Shown: positions 14,877 to 29,129 of the stretch, in pieces
Position numbering within the stretch: the stretch's first letter is position 1
Layout of the letters: every line of letters starts with the position of its first letter
Source of the DNA: Ursus arctos
Lineage: Eukaryota; Chordata; Mammalia; Carnivora; Ursidae
Length of the DNA: 64,000 bases
Direction: 5' to 3'
Assembly: GCF_023065955.2 (NCBI RefSeq)
Contig: NW_026622863.1
Coordinates: 44,870,177-44,934,176 of the forward strand
Position numbers and translations under genes: made by a program
Notes under the pieces: generated by a model
Databases searched by the model: none
What the model was told of the DNA's origin: nothing
Seen by the model: only the letters and a program-made list of their open reading frames with translations

Positions 14877-15479
14877 TCCCCGAGACACACTGAGGAAGAA
14901 AAGAGAGTTCAGAAGTCTGTGTACGATGCTACCTTTTGTGTCAAAAGAACCAACCACGGGAGCAGGGTGCAAAAGTCTATCTGAATGAGCTCGTCCACCC
15001 GTGAAGCTCTCCAAGGACACAGAAGACGAGCGGCGAGTGTGGGGGCAGGGGTGTATGGGGCAGAAGTGACAGACACCTCCTGACACTGATTTTTGAACTA
15101 GGTAAATCTGTATCACTCTTCTGACGGTTAAATGGATCTCTTTAACACTGAATGTCTGAGCCATCACTTCAAAATCAGCGGCAATGCTCATTACAAGTGC
15201 AGCTCCCCGACCCTCCGCGGGTCTGCAGGCAGTGGGAGGCCCTGACGGGGCCCAAAGCTCCGTGCTGTTAAGCTCCACCCACGATTCCGATGCACCCTCC
15301 AGTCTGGGAACACAGAAGAATGTCTGCAGACTAAGAATCCCTGCTCTTTCCAGCTCTCAGAAGGGCTAAGACAGGCAAGTCCTAGGCAGGGCCCAAGGGA
15401 CGCTGCCCATCTGTGGCCCCCCTCCTCACATGAGGCCGGGCCACTCTCAAAGGGCGGCCACACAGAGGCCCACACTCAC

Positions 15480-15591
15480 CTCTCATCTGGAGAGTCTACG
15501 TGGAAGGTCCTCTCGATGACCGTGGTCCACTGCAGGCAGCGTATGACAAAGGTGTTGGGCCGTGGTCTCTCGGTCTTCATCAGCTGGCATT
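15480..15591 (-). CDS. AKT2: AKT2 coding exon 4 (residues 59-96, PH domain)
   Basis: This 112-nt exon encodes the middle and late PH-domain strands from (E)[11 protein letters not shown] to VDSPDE(R). Arg86, which contacts the 3-phosphate side of PIP3 in AKT PH domains, and the Cys60/Cys77 pair are present. The acceptor is GTCTGCAG|AATGCC and the donor is AG|GTGAGT. Split codons at both ends (G|AA and AG|G) join in frame with exons 3 and 5. Confidence 0.97.
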
Positions 15592-17549
<1,958 letters not shown>

Positions 17550-17984
17550 CTAGAGAAAAGCTCCAGGCAGCCCCCGCTGACGCAGGCCGGGCCAGGCCGG
17601 GCGCTGGGCAGGGCCCCAGTGATCCAGAGGTCAGGCCTGGCAGGAAGGCGCCTGCTGCAGTGCCCTAGGGCACCAGCTGCCTCCGCGTGTGGCCAGCAGC
17701 AAGCCATCCCGGCCATCCCTGCCAGCGCGTGGCCCGCTCCCAGGGGAGGCCCGGGCTTCCAAACACACATGCCCTGTGGCCCTGTAAGGCCAAATCCCAT
17801 GGGCTGGTATTCACCAGGACAGCCGTGCAGGTGGATCAAATGTCAAAACACTGTGCCAGGCAGGGTATAACGGCTGCTGCGCCCTCTGAGTGCCCCTTGA
17901 TTGCTTCCATTTGTTCGAACCAAGAATATCCAAGCACCCTGTGTTCACACGCCCACGCGGCAAGGACCCACTCCTCAGAGGGCC

Positions 17985-18440
17985 TTATTCGTAACTGTAA
18001 AAAGTGGAAACTCAAAAGTCTATCAACTAATGAATGGAGAGACAGAACGTGGCACAGCCACACAAGAGACTCTCGGTCCTATGAAGAAGTTACAACTACA
18101 CGCTACATACAATGTGGACGAACCATAACTTATGCTAAGTGAAAAAAGCTTGTGACCACAAACTATTCCATTTGTATAAAATGTCCAGAGTAGGCAAATC
18201 TACAGGTGAAAAGCAGATTTGTGGCTGCCTGGGACTGGGAGGGGGAAGTCTGGGGGGAGGTCGGAGGGGAATGGCCAAGGGGGAGGGCAGGGTTCTTTCC
18301 AGGGGAGTGGAAATGCTCTAAAACTGATGGTGGTGAGGGGTCTACAACTCTGACCACACCGAAAGCCACCGAACTGCATACTTTAAATTCCCGAATTGTA
18401 TGACGTGTGAATTCTAGTGCTAGCTCTTAAAAAACATGAG
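17985..18440 (+). mobile_element. L1 3'-end fragment
   Basis: Typical L1 tail wording: 'gtctatcaactaatgaatgg', 'gctaagtgaaaaaagcttgt', 'ctgggactgggaggggga', ending near 'gtatgacgtgtgaattcta'. Decayed. Confidence 0.75.
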
Positions 18441-18779
18441 ATGGTAACCATAAGACATCCAGCTTAGGGCCCAACATACCACAGGTGCTCAATAAATGCT
18501 TGTCATCATCAGCCCACTGTGCAAGCAAGTAAACAAGACTGGGCCAGGCCCCCGACCCACATGGCACACGGGAAGCAGGACTGCAGGGTGGGCTCTGAGC
18601 TGGGTGTGCTGTGTGGCCTCCAATAAGTCACTTCACTTCTCTGAGTCTTTGTCTCCTCTCATGCGGATATCCATTAACTGATGACGATGATCAGGTAACA
18701 CTCTAGTAGTATTCCGTGTCAGGTACTGCCCCAAGTATCTTTCAGGACTTAACTTATTCAATTCTTTCATGTCGGTTCT

Positions 18780-21700
18780 AAATGACTCAATATATATAAA
18801 GTTCAAAAACCAACAAAATCCCAAATCCAACAGCACAAAGGAAGGATTATAGGACGTGACCAAGTGGGGTTATACCAGGAATGCAAAGGTGGTTCAATAT
18901 ATGAAAATCAATCAACGTAATACACATTAATAGAACAAAGGGGGAAAAAACCACATGATCATTTTGACTATGGCAGAAAAATACTTGACAAACCCCAATA
19001 CCCTTTCATGATAAAAAAAAAAACTCGGCAAGCTAGGAATAGAAGAGAATTCCCCCCACATGATAAAGGCATCTATGAAAAATTCACAGTTAACATCATT
19101 CAGTGATGAAAGACTGAAACTTTCTCATTAACATCAAGGAAAAAACCAAGATGTCTACTGCTTTCACCACTGCTGTTAAACACTGCACTAGAAGTTCTAG
19201 CCAGAGAAAAAGAAAAAGAAAGAGATAAAAGGCACTGAACTTGAAAAGGAATAAGTAAAACTATCACAAGGAATCCACAAAGTAATGACAAGAGCTAATA
19301 AATCCGGCAAGATTGACACACAAAAACCAGCTGTTGTTTCTATACGTTAGCAATACACAATCCATAAAGGGACTTTTTTAAAAATCCCATTTGCAAAAGC
19401 ACAAGGAGGCAAAAGATGTACACACTAAAAACTACAAGACACTGCTGAAAGAAATTAAAGTCCCAAACAAATGCAGAGATATCCTATGTTCATGGATTGG
19501 AAGGCTTCACATATGTTAAGATGGCGACACTGCCCAAAGTGATCTACATATTCAACATGGGATGGTACCTATCAAAATTCCAACAACCTTTTTTGCAGAA
19601 ATAGAAAAGTCAATCTTCATACTTCCCGATTTCAAAACTTAAAAGTTTTGATTTCAAAACTATAAAGCTACCGTAATCAAATCAGTGTGGTCTGAGCATA
19701 GACAGATAGACCAATGGAATAGAACTGGGAGTCAAAAAATAAACCCACACATATGGTCAATCAGTTTTCAACAAGGGTGCTAAGAGCATTCTGTGGGGAA
19801 AGAATAGTTTCTTCAACAACTGGTGGAACAACAGGACAACCACAGGCAAAAGAATAGAGATGGACTTCAGCCTCGCACCATACACCATATATAAAAATTA
19901 ACTCAACATGGATCTACTTAAATATAAGAGCTAAAATGGTAAACTCTTAGAAGAATACATGGGGTAAGTCTTCATGACCCTGGATTTGGCAATCGATTCT
20001 TTGATATGACACCAAAATTACAAGCAACAAAAGAAAGAAAATAAAGTAGATCATTAAAAATAAAATTTTTGTGCAAAGGACATTATCAGGAAGAAAAAAA
20101 GACAACCAATAGAACAGGCAAAATATCTGCAAATCATAGCACTAATTAGGGTCTAGTTTCCAGAATATATAAAGAGTTCTTACAACTCAACAACAAAAAG
20201 ATAAATAGCCCAATTAAAAAATGGGCAAACGGATTGCATGGGCATTTCTCTAAAGATATAAAAATGGCCACTATACACATGAAAAGATGCTCAACATCAT
20301 CAGTCATTAGGAAAACGTAAGTCAAAACCATGATGAGCTACCGCCTCACAGCCACTAGGACTGTAATTTAAGAGAAAGAAAAGAAAACGGGCATCCGAGT
20401 GGCTCAGTTAAGTGTCTGACACTTTTCTTTTTTTAAGATTTTATTTTATTTTTTTTTAAAGATTTTTATTTATTTATGTGACAGAGAGACAGCCAGCGAG
20501 AGAGGGAACACAGCAGGGGAGAGGGAGAGGAAGAAGCAGGCTCCCAGCAGAGGAGCCTGATGTGAGACTCGATCCTGGAACACTGGGATCACGCCCGGAG
20601 CCGAAGGCAGACGCTTAACGAATGCACCACCCAGGCGCCCCTAAGATTTTATTTTTTTATGTGACAGAGAGAGAGTACTCACAAAAGCAGGGGGAGCGGC
20701 AGGCAGAGGAAGAGGGAGAAGCAGGCTCCGCACTGAGCAGGGAGCCCAACTCGGGGCTCGATCCCAGGACCCTGAGATCATGACCTGAGCTGACGGCAGA
20801 CGCTTAACTAACTGAGCCACCCAGGCGCCCCGCATCTGACTCTTGATTTCAGCTCATGTCATGATCTCATGTTGAGGGATGGAGCCCTGTGTCGGGCTCT
20901 GTGCTGGGCATGGAGCCTATTTAGGATTCTCTCTCTCCCTTTGCCCCTCCCCCTTCTAAAAATATTTTTAAAAAAATAATAAAAGAGAAAGAAAAGAAAA
21001 GAGACAAAACAAGTGCTGGTGAGGATGTGGGAGAAAACGAAACCCTTGTGCACTGCTGGTGGGAATGTGAAATGCTACGGCTCTGTGGAAAAGGCTGGTG
21101 CTTCCTCAAAAACTTAAATACAAAATACACTATAGGTCATAAATGCAGAATATACAACCCTGATACACATAAATGTAAATACATATATTACCTAATCAGA
21201 GTGCATCAGATTGTAATTACAGAATATACGACCCAATTTATATAACCTGTAGAGATACAGATTATAAACACAGAACATGTGACCCAGCAATTCCACTCCT
21301 AGGTATGGACCCAAAAGAACTGAAAACAAGTACTCAAATGCTTGTACACCAATGTTCGTAGCAGCTCTATTCACAGTAGCCAAAAGGTAGAAATAGCCCA
21401 AATGTTCATCAACCGATGTATGGATAAACAAAATGTGGTATTTTCATACAACGGAATGTTGTTTGGCCATAAGAAGGAAAGAAGTACTGATCCCAGCTAC
21501 GATATGGATGAACTCAAAGACACTGTGGTAAGTGAAAGGGAGCCGGACACAAAACGCCACCTATTGTATGATTCATTTGTATGAGATGTCCGTAATAACT
21601 AAATCCTTAGAGACAGAAAACAAATCAAAACAAATCGGAGGCTGCCAGGGGCTAGGAAGAGGGGGGAATGGGGAGTGACAGCTTAATACGTACGAGGTTT

Positions 21701-21836
21701 TCTTTCAGGGAGATGAAAATGTTTTGGAACTAGACAGAGGGGTGGTGACACCACATCGTTGAGTGTACTAAACGCTACTGAACTCTACACTTTGAAATGG
21801 TAAACTTTGTGTTATGCAAATTTTACCTCCATTTTA
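18780..21836 (+). mobile_element. Decayed L1 (ORF2 3' part and 3' UTR), split by SINEs
   Basis: Sense-strand remnants of the reverse-transcriptase C-terminal region ('gcactagaagttctagccag', 'gaccaatggaatagaactgg', 'ggacttcagcctcgcaccat') are followed by L1 3' UTR blocks ('ggtctagtttccagaatata', 'ggacccaaaagaactgaaaa', 'gaatgttgtttggccataag'). It has stops and frameshifts throughout and no intact ORF. The SINE nest at 20389-20983 is inserted in its 3' UTR. It is antisense to AKT2. Confidence 0.88.
20389..20983. mobile_element. Three-deep nest of CAN-SINEs
   Basis: Outer plus-strand SINE (20389-20425 and 20831-20983) carries a minus-strand SINE (20427-20451 and 20642-20830), which in turn carries another minus-strand SINE (20452-20641) in its A-tail. 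The outer insertion has a perfect 17-bp target duplication, agagaaagaaaagaaaa, at 20371-20387 and 20984-21000. Confidence 0.9.
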
Positions 21837-21837
21837 A

Positions 21838-22021
21838 TTTTTTAAAAAGATTTTATTTATTTGAGATACAGTGAGCACGAGCTGGGGTGGGGGGCAGAGG
21901 GAGAGGGAGAAGCAGACCCCCGCTGAGCAAGGAGCCTGATTTAGGACTTGATCCCAGGACCCTGGGATCATGACTTGAGCTGAAAGCAGACGCTTAACCA
22001 ACTGAGCCACCCAGGCATCCC
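21838..22021 (-). mobile_element. CAN-SINE
   Basis: Reverse-oriented full-length copy ending 'gagccacccaggcatccc'. Diverged target copies aattttayctccaytttaa at 21819-21837 and 22022-22040. Confidence 0.9.
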
Positions 22022-22853
22022 AATTTTATCTCCACTTTAAAGAGCAAAACACACAAACAAACAAACAAACAAAAAAACCAGAAAAACACACACTAAGGCT
22101 ACTGGAAGTTAGGAAAGTGTTCCTGTCTGGGAAGGGCAGAGGGCTTCTGGGGACTGTCTTGTTCTATATCTTGATCTGGACATTGGTTCTAGAGTGAGTT
22201 TATGATCCAGGCACTCACCTGCAGTATTTTCTGTATTGGTAATAAAGGGGGGGGGAGAAACCTAGAAGGAAAGGGAAAACATCTTCACAACAATCCCATT
22301 TTACCAACAAGAAAACTGAAGCCCAGAGGCTCCATTACTTGCCTGTTAACTGGGAGAGCTGGGATTGGAAGTCAGGTTTGCTCCGTCCAGAGTCCACGCT
22401 CTTGACCACTACACTGCCTGCCTCACAACTGGCAGACGGGGGCTGGCCTGGTGGGGACCGGCAGAAGGTGTGCAGAGGCTGTGTCAGAAAGGGGACTGGC
22501 GCAGGGCATGAGGGACTCCAAAAGCAGACCCTGCTCAGCAAAAGGTAGCCTGTAGGCCAGACCTTGAGAATGCTGGTTCAGGAGGCAGAGGGTAAGTCTT
22601 TGCCGAATCCTGGGTAAATCAGTCTTCCTGCCAAGCCTCAGCTTCCTTGCCTACAAGATGGCGCCGGCCTCCCAGGGCAGCTATGGAAACGCCACAAAAC
22701 TGGGCTTGCCTAGAGCAGAGCCCTGTGCCTGGCACCGGACGGGCACATGGCAAACTGGGGCTCTATTACTTTAACCACCAGCGGTGGGGTGAGATGGCAC
22801 AGGTACCCACCTGCCCTTGCCCACCTCTGCTCAGAATGGTGGGCCATGGGTTG

Positions 22854-22972
22854 GGGGGGGGGCACACCTGGCTGGCTCTGTCAGAAGAGCATACGATTCT
22901 GGATCTTGGGGTCGTGAGTTCAAGCCCCAAGTTGGGCCTAGAGCTTACTTAAAAAAAAAAAAAAAAAAAAAA
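22854..22972 (+). mobile_element. Short older CAN-SINE with long A-tail
   Basis: tRNA-like copy with a G-run at its start and a poly-A tail of more than 20 bases. Target copies agaatggygggcmatggg at 22833-22850 and 22973-22990 (two mismatches over 18). Confidence 0.88.
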
Positions 22973-23305
22973 AGAATGGCGGGCAATGGGAGGCCCAGGA
23001 GCACCGTGCATCCTTGTGTGTACGGTGCAAACCCAAGGTGGGTGCGTCCCAGCGAGGCCATCCCAGCAGCTCATCTGGGCCCCTGCAGCATGAATGGAGG
23101 CACTGAAGGCCTAAGAGGGGCTGAGACCCATTTAATGCCGTCGGCAGCCCTAGACCAGACCCAAGCTCCCGCCCCAGCAACAGCTCTCTGGCTGCCTCCA
23201 GGGCTCCTCACAGCCCAGCCCAGTGAGCCACGGGCCTGGGGACACTCAGGGACTGAGACCCTGGCAACACCCTAACACACTCATACCACCCACACACAAT
23301 CCCAA

Positions 23306-23520
23306 TCATTCATTCAGCAATCAGTTATTGAGCACCTACTGCATGCCAAGAACTTTCCTAGGCCCTGGAGATACCACAGTAAACAGCCAGATAAAATCCC
23401 TGCCCTCAGAGAACTGATTAGATCAGAGGCCTAGGTTGTTAACCCATTTTACAGATGTGAAACCAAGGCTCAGAAAGGTGACAGAGCTTGCTCCGAGTCA
23501 CCAAGAGGAAGTGGCGAGCC
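23306..23520 (+). mobile_element. L2/MIR-type ancient repeats
   Basis: 'cattcattcagcaatcagtt', 'gagcacctactgcatgccaa' and 'acagtaaacagccagataaa' are L2-like, followed by a MIR-like 'cccattttacagatgtgaaa' ... 'caaggctcagaaaggtgaca'. Confidence 0.7.
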
Positions 23521-23899
23521 AGGGTTAGAACTCTGACATCTGCCAAGGCTCGGAAAGCTCCATCGACAGCTGTAAACTCACGGCCCACCCTGGGCGGGTA
23601 GCGCCAAGGTGCCTCAAATACCACCCATGCCCGGAAAGGGCACTGGGAAACAGGTCTCCCTTGCCCAGTCTGATCGTGGAGGCCTGGCCCTGGGGATCAC
23701 CTCCATGCCTCATCACTGCTCTGTGTCTGCAGACTGGGACAGGGCAAGATGGGTGGGCACTTCTCCTGGTTCCCACGGGGCTGGCCCCCTCAGCCTCCTT
23801 GCCTCTTCAAATACATTCAGTCCACTCTCCCTCCAGACCCACGGCTGGCCCCTTCACCTGCACTCTCCTGCCCCAGTTAGCCCTGGGGCTCGTTCCCTG

Positions 23900-24190
23900 C
23901 ACTCCTGCGGGTCTTTATCAAATGTCCCTTCTCAGTGAGACCCTCCCTGACCGCCTTGTTTACGACAGCTCCCCCTGCTTCCTCCCATATCCCTTCTCAC
24001 ATTGCTCAATTGTTCTCCATGGCCCTTACCACCACTGCACGCACTGGTCCACTTGGGTGCCGCCCACCTTCCCCACTAAATGTAAGACATCAACGTGAGA
24101 AGGGGAACCTTCGCCTATCTGGTTCACTGCCGAGTCGCCAGTGCCTGGAGCACAGTAGCTGCTCCGTATGCGTCTGCTGACTGAATGCAC
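23900..24190 (+). mobile_element. L2-like remnant
   Basis: 'cagtgagaccctccctgacc' through 'gagtcgccagtgcctggagc' to 'gctccgtatgcgtctgctga' follows the common L2 3' end layout. Confidence 0.6.
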
Positions 24191-24639
24191 GCACACAGAG
24201 AGCGGCTCCCATTAGGCTTGGCCCCCTCCCTCCCTCCCTAGGAGAAGGTCCACGGAAGCCAGAACAGTCTGCCTCTTTCACTCCACAGTGCCTGGACAGC
24301 TGCCCCCCCACCAAGCCAGTGAGCACAACGCTTCTGGGGACAGGAGGCCTGGGCTCTAACAGGGTAGGCTGTTAGGCTCTTCACTGTCAATGACTTCATT
24401 TCTCCAGGCCTCAGTTGCCCACCCATACAAGCAGACAAGGCCATGCCCTGGCTCCTGGTGCCCTGGGCTCAGGTCACCTGCACGGTTAATTAAAGCCAAG
24501 GTCCTACCTGTGGCCTCCAGGGCCCAGGGTGGTTGGATGCAACATCTGGCTCGTCCTCGCTCTCTCCACTCCAGCCAGCCTGGTCAACTCAACCAGACAC
24601 ACTCCCGTCTTCGTCCCTGCTGTCCTGTTCCGTGGGACA

Positions 24640-24915
24640 GCCTTGCCCAGCTATGCGTGTGGCTCACTCCCTGGCCTCCCCCCGCCCAGGTGTCCATCAC
24701 TGTCCCCTCCTCAGAGAGGCTCGCCCTCAGAGTCCCTACTGCTCACAACAGCACTCCTCACCACCTGACATCGTATGTCTGCTTCTCTGTTCGCTGTCCC
24801 CAGCCCCCACTAGAATGTAAACTCCATGAGGGCACCACACGTCCCAGGAGTCTGGGAGCCTGAGCCAGCCTGGCACAGCACACACACTGAGTAACTACAG
24901 AAAGAATGAATGCTG
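24640..24915 (+). mobile_element. L2-like remnant
   Basis: 'actagaatgtaaactccatg' and 'gggcaccacacgtcccagga' up to 'aactacagaaagaatgaatg' resemble the L2 3' end. Diverged, and limits are approximate. Confidence 0.55.
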
Positions 24916-25262
24916 AGGTATTACCTCACTGTGTTACTTCAGTTAAGTGACCTCCCCTCTCCAAGCCTCAGTTTCTTCTTCTATAAAATGGGGCTATGAC
25001 TGAGACCATGAATGCAGAGGCAGACTCGAGATTGGCCTGCGGGCTCACACAGGATGATGCCCAGCAAGGCCGGGGACTCGGGCCCAGGCAAATCTGCAGC
25101 TCCCCAGGCTGCTGCTGAAGGATTCCATGAAACAGGCTTGGAAGTTGCTGTTGGCCTGGGGCTGGCAGGTAGGGCTCAGCCCTCCCTGGGCACCAGCTGC
25201 CAGGAGGAAAGCCAAGGCAGGAGGGGAGATACGCCACCCAGTGGACAAAAGCTGCCCCTTAC

Positions 25263-25392
25263 CACGCTTGTGGAGCCAGCCTTCCTTGATGACAGACACC
25301 TCGTTCATGGTGGCAGGGTGACACGCTGTCACCTAGCTTGGGACAGCTCAGGGCAGCAGGACATGCAGGAGGCGCGGTGGACAGAGCACAGT
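25263..25392 (-). CDS. AKT2: AKT2 exon 2: end of 5' UTR and start codon (residues 1-16)
   Basis: The 130-nt exon begins after the acceptor TCTTGTCTTGCAG. It holds 84 nt of 5' UTR and then the start ATG at 25308-25306 in the strong context GCCACCATGA. It encodes MNEVSVIKEGWLHKR plus the first base of Gly16, ending at the donor CGTG|GTAAGG. Lys14 of the PIP3 pocket lies here. I chose this start because it is the conserved AKT N-terminus. The frame is open further upstream in genomic DNA to another ATG, but that ATG has poor context and its short extension is not known from the family. A short upstream ORF in another frame is listed separately. Confidence 0.97.
25329..25364 (-). CDS. Upstream ORF 2 in AKT2 exon 2 (11 codons)
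   Basis: An ATG at 25364-25362 opens an 11-codon frame (MSCCPELSQAR) ending TGA at 25331-25329, 20 nt before the AKT2 start codon. Its context (CTGCATGT) is weak, so leaky scanning is likely. The short distance to the main start makes reinitiation inefficient. Confidence 0.45.
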   Translation of the reverse strand: MSCCPELSQAR

Positions 25393-28300
25393 CTGCAAGA
25401 CAAGAGAGGAGCTCATCAGAACGCAAGGGGGATTCAGCCACAGCCCCTGCCCTCAGGATGGCCAGGCTCTCCGACCCTCGGGCTGTTCTGCTGGCGCCGC
25501 ACAGGGTGGAGTCCGTGAGGATAGGGAGCCCTGCCCACTTGGCCCAGTCCGGGGAGGAAGATGTGGCCTCGTCCTCGGGGACTCCAACTGGGGATTGGGG
25601 TCGGGGGAGCATGACCCTGCCCTCAGAGCCTTACTCCTGAGGGAACAGAGCTCCCTGGCCTGCGCAGGCCTTGCTGAGCAGCGGCAGCCCTTCCACCCAC
25701 CTTCAGCCCAGACAGGGCTGGAGGGAAGGAGCTGTGGCTCCACCCGTGTCACTCCCACACTGAGGTAACCTGGGATGAATCAGACAGCCCTGGGCACCTG
25801 AGGGAGTGCTCAAAGCCACCAGCATCTGCCTGCCACCCCCCAGCCCGACACGCAGACACACACATGCGCACACACACTTTCTCCGCCCCCTCCCCTCCTT
25901 CCAACCTACCACCCTCAGCAAACCAAGTGCCCCCAAGCCCCTGCTCCGAACCACCCTATGTCACTCCCTCAGACTCAGTCCCCTCTTTGCCCCCACCAGA
26001 TGACTGAGGGAAGACAAGTCTCCAACGCTCAGGATCTTGAACAAGACAGCAACCTACTGTGTATGCACTTGTCTGGGGCTTAAGAGCCAGTCCCGGGGGC
26101 TCGATCAAGGCCCCAGTCCCTTCCCCGAGACCTCTACTTCCGTCCTCAGAGACCAGCAGCCGACAGACTGACAGACGCCGAGGCCACTGCATCGTCTCAG
26201 GTTCCCAGGGTGGAAGGGAGAAGGGCGGGAGGCAGCCGCCCGCTGGGCCCCTACCTGGAGCCACAGGCCTGGAAAGGGGCCACGGAGCCCAAGGCGCCTT
26301 TCGCCTTTCCCGGCCTGGGGTTATTTGCGGACAGCAGGTCAGGAGCTACATCGGCCCCCAGAGAAGTGGCAGCTGGCTCTAGGGACACCGAGGGCATCAG
26401 CTTTCTCTCATGCCCCAGGGGAGCTGGTGGGCCGGACGCACTACTGCCTGGCATGTGACAGTGGCAGGCTGCCCGGGTCCAGGCAGGGAAGGGAGCTAAG
26501 TGGGAGGAAGCGAAAGGAAAGACAAGATGGGCAGTGACAGAGAAGTAAACAGCAGGGTGAGAAATCACGTTCTGGACTCTGAGCCGCAAAGGCAGGGCCA
26601 GGAGCAGCACAGGGGCTCCCTCTGGCAGCAGGCAGACCAGTCCCAAGGGGCTCACGCTCCACGCAGGAACACCCAGGACCGCAGAGCCTGAAGATCCCAC
26701 TGGCCTGCACGTCCACCTCTGATGTGACCGGTCTCTGCACCTGCCCTGCCCCACGCCCCGCCTCCCGCCCTCCGGGTGGCCTGGCTCACTGGCTCAGGTC
26801 CAGCGCTCTCCTCTCCCTCGAGGGCCCCCCCCACCCCCTCCCTAGATTCCCTGCTCCGTTATTGCTCCCTTCGATCTGTCCCCATTCACCAGCTGGACCG
26901 CTCAAACCTGACCCTGTCCTTCCCCCACTCAAAACCCTTCCATGGCTTCCCGCTGGCCTCGGGAAAGAGCCAAGCTCCCTCATTTGGGATTCGAGGCTCT
27001 TCAGGACCCGGCCTCTGCTGACCTTCACTCCAGCTGCCTCCTGCCCCTGCTCAGCCCAACAGTCCCGACTGTCCATCCACCCGCTTCCTGATGCCTCTCC
27101 CAACTGCCCTGGCCTTCTCCCCGGGCTCTGAGTCTCTGCTTTCAACCCTTAGACTCCATCCAAATCTGGCCCCGTCCCTCCAGGTTAAAAACCCTTCCAG
27201 GGTTCCCCAGCGTGCTCAGACGGAACAAAGTCGTTCCCACCACAAGCCTAGGGTCACCTAAAAAGCTCTCCATAAAACTTAATGACCGTGACAATAATTA
27301 TACCCGGTACTACCTCTGTCTCCAGCCCCCCCCCCAACCAGGCTTCTGTCTCTCAGGCCCATCCCTCTGGCCTCCATCCCCTGTACCTTCTGTGGGTTCT
27401 CCCTCCTCCTTGAGGTCTCAGCTGAACCAAAGCCTCCTCCAGGAAGCCTTCCTGACCTCAGAGGCTGCCTGGGTGCTCTGTGTGCACCTCCTCGGCCAAT
27501 TCTCCCGACACCTATTAAGTGCTAGTCTAGTGGACCAGCACAGCATCTGGATATCTGCCGAGTAGGTAATGAATGAACCCAGCTCTCCCCAGTCCAGGAC
27601 CAGATTGAGCCATGGAAACATTTCCAGAGTCTATTCACGCCACCAATCTCTGAGCGTATCCTAAGCTCCAGACAACCAGAGGGGTACCAGAATGAAGCAT
27701 CAGGAAGACACAGCCCCTGCCATCGCAAAGCTCACATCCCAGTGGAAGAGGCAGACAACGCACGAGTGCGCACGGAACAGTGTCAGGTGGCAGAGAGGCT
27801 CTGAGAAGCAAAGTAGAGCAGAGGAAAGGGTGGCGGGGAATGTGGGGTGTTATGTTAGCCGTGTGGTATGGGGTACATGTGAGGAGGGAAGGAGCCATGC
27901 TGCCACGTAGGGAAAAGAATTTCAGGCAGGGGAATAGCAAGTGCAAAGCCTCTGAGTCAGGAAATACTTGTAGAGCATGAAGAACTGCCAAGGGCCAGTG
28001 TGGCCAAGGAGTGAGGAGAGGTGGGCAGGAAGAACACACAGGGCCTGACGCGAGGCGGTGGTGGGAAGTTCGAGAAGTCTTCCCCTGATGTAGGGGCTGA
28101 CACTGCACTTTCCCCGGTACCAGCTCAGTTTGGAAGTTTCAAAGAACCGGGATGGAGAACCCAAGTCCCAAGGAAGGGTGGACGTGGAAGAATAGACCAG
28201 GGGCCTGACGTCCAACCTCAGCTCTCCCCTCCCATCCCCAGCCCGGCAACTTCACCTCCGCTATTCCACATGTCTTGGGGTATCAGCGCTGAAGCACCCT

Positions 28301-29129
28301 CTGCGTGCAGAGGCTCGGCCCACTGCCTGGCCTGGCCCCCGGGGAACACTCAAACACGTGGGTGAGCGCTCAAACACGCAGCTGCTGTGATCAGAGAGAA
28401 GCAAAGGCAGCCAGGTGTGGCCATGAGTGGTCAGGGTCGCAGAGTCCGAGAGCCACTGCCAGCTGGGTGGCCTTGAGCAATCAGGGTGCCGGTGCCCTCA
28501 TGGAGACCCTCCTGAATGATCCCAACCGACCCACCAGAGGGGCAGTGACCAGGCCCAGGGGAGGGCAGAAGCTCAGAGCGTGGAAGCCATTTACCTCAGG
28601 TCTTCCTGCTGAGGAGTGGCGGAAGCCCTGGCCACTGCTTAGCACCCCGGGGCCACTTTTTACATTCCCATTTCGGCAATTAAGAAGCCAGAGGCAGCCT
28701 GAGCGAGGGCAGGGGGAGGAACTGGAAGATCCCCTGCGCCCTGCCTGGATCCAGCCCGTCCTCCCACTGAGGGTGGCGCCTCCGCTGAGGTGTCTGTGAC
28801 GCAGTACTGAGGTGATGAAATACCAGGCACGGAAGCCAGGGGGATGGCCTGCTCCCTGGGGAGCTGCTGGCGGAGGCCGCCCAGGCGAGAGGACAGAGAA
28901 CAGCCTCTGGAAGCCAGGAGTCAGCACGCAGGGGCCTGCCCTGGCCGCCAGCCCGCAGGCAGCACACCCCAGGGCAGGGAGGACCTGGACGGTCCCATCC
29001 CCACTCGCTGCTTCCTTGAGTGTCTGGGCCTGAGTTGGCCGAGAGCCTGGGGCAGCCTGTAGGCTTGAGGTGAGGCCCCTGGAAGGCAAGGCGAAAAGAG
29101 CAAGGCCACTTCACAAGAGAGGACACCCA

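Noticed and set aside
14691..15278. 195-codon minus-strand frame with a repeated SFFL pattern
   Set aside because: It is the translation of the GAAA microsatellite and flanking L1 tail.
20389..20983. Regularly recurring 'ccacccaggcgcccc' blocks resembling a repeat array
   Set aside because: These are ends of nested SINEs at irregular spacing, not a CRISPR or satellite array.
18780..21836. Possible active L1
   Set aside because: It has only decayed 3' parts, no intact ORF, and is broken by SINEs.
25309..25332. Earlier in-frame ATG upstream of the AKT2 start
   Set aside because: Poor initiation context, and the AKT family N-terminus begins at MNEVSVIKEG.
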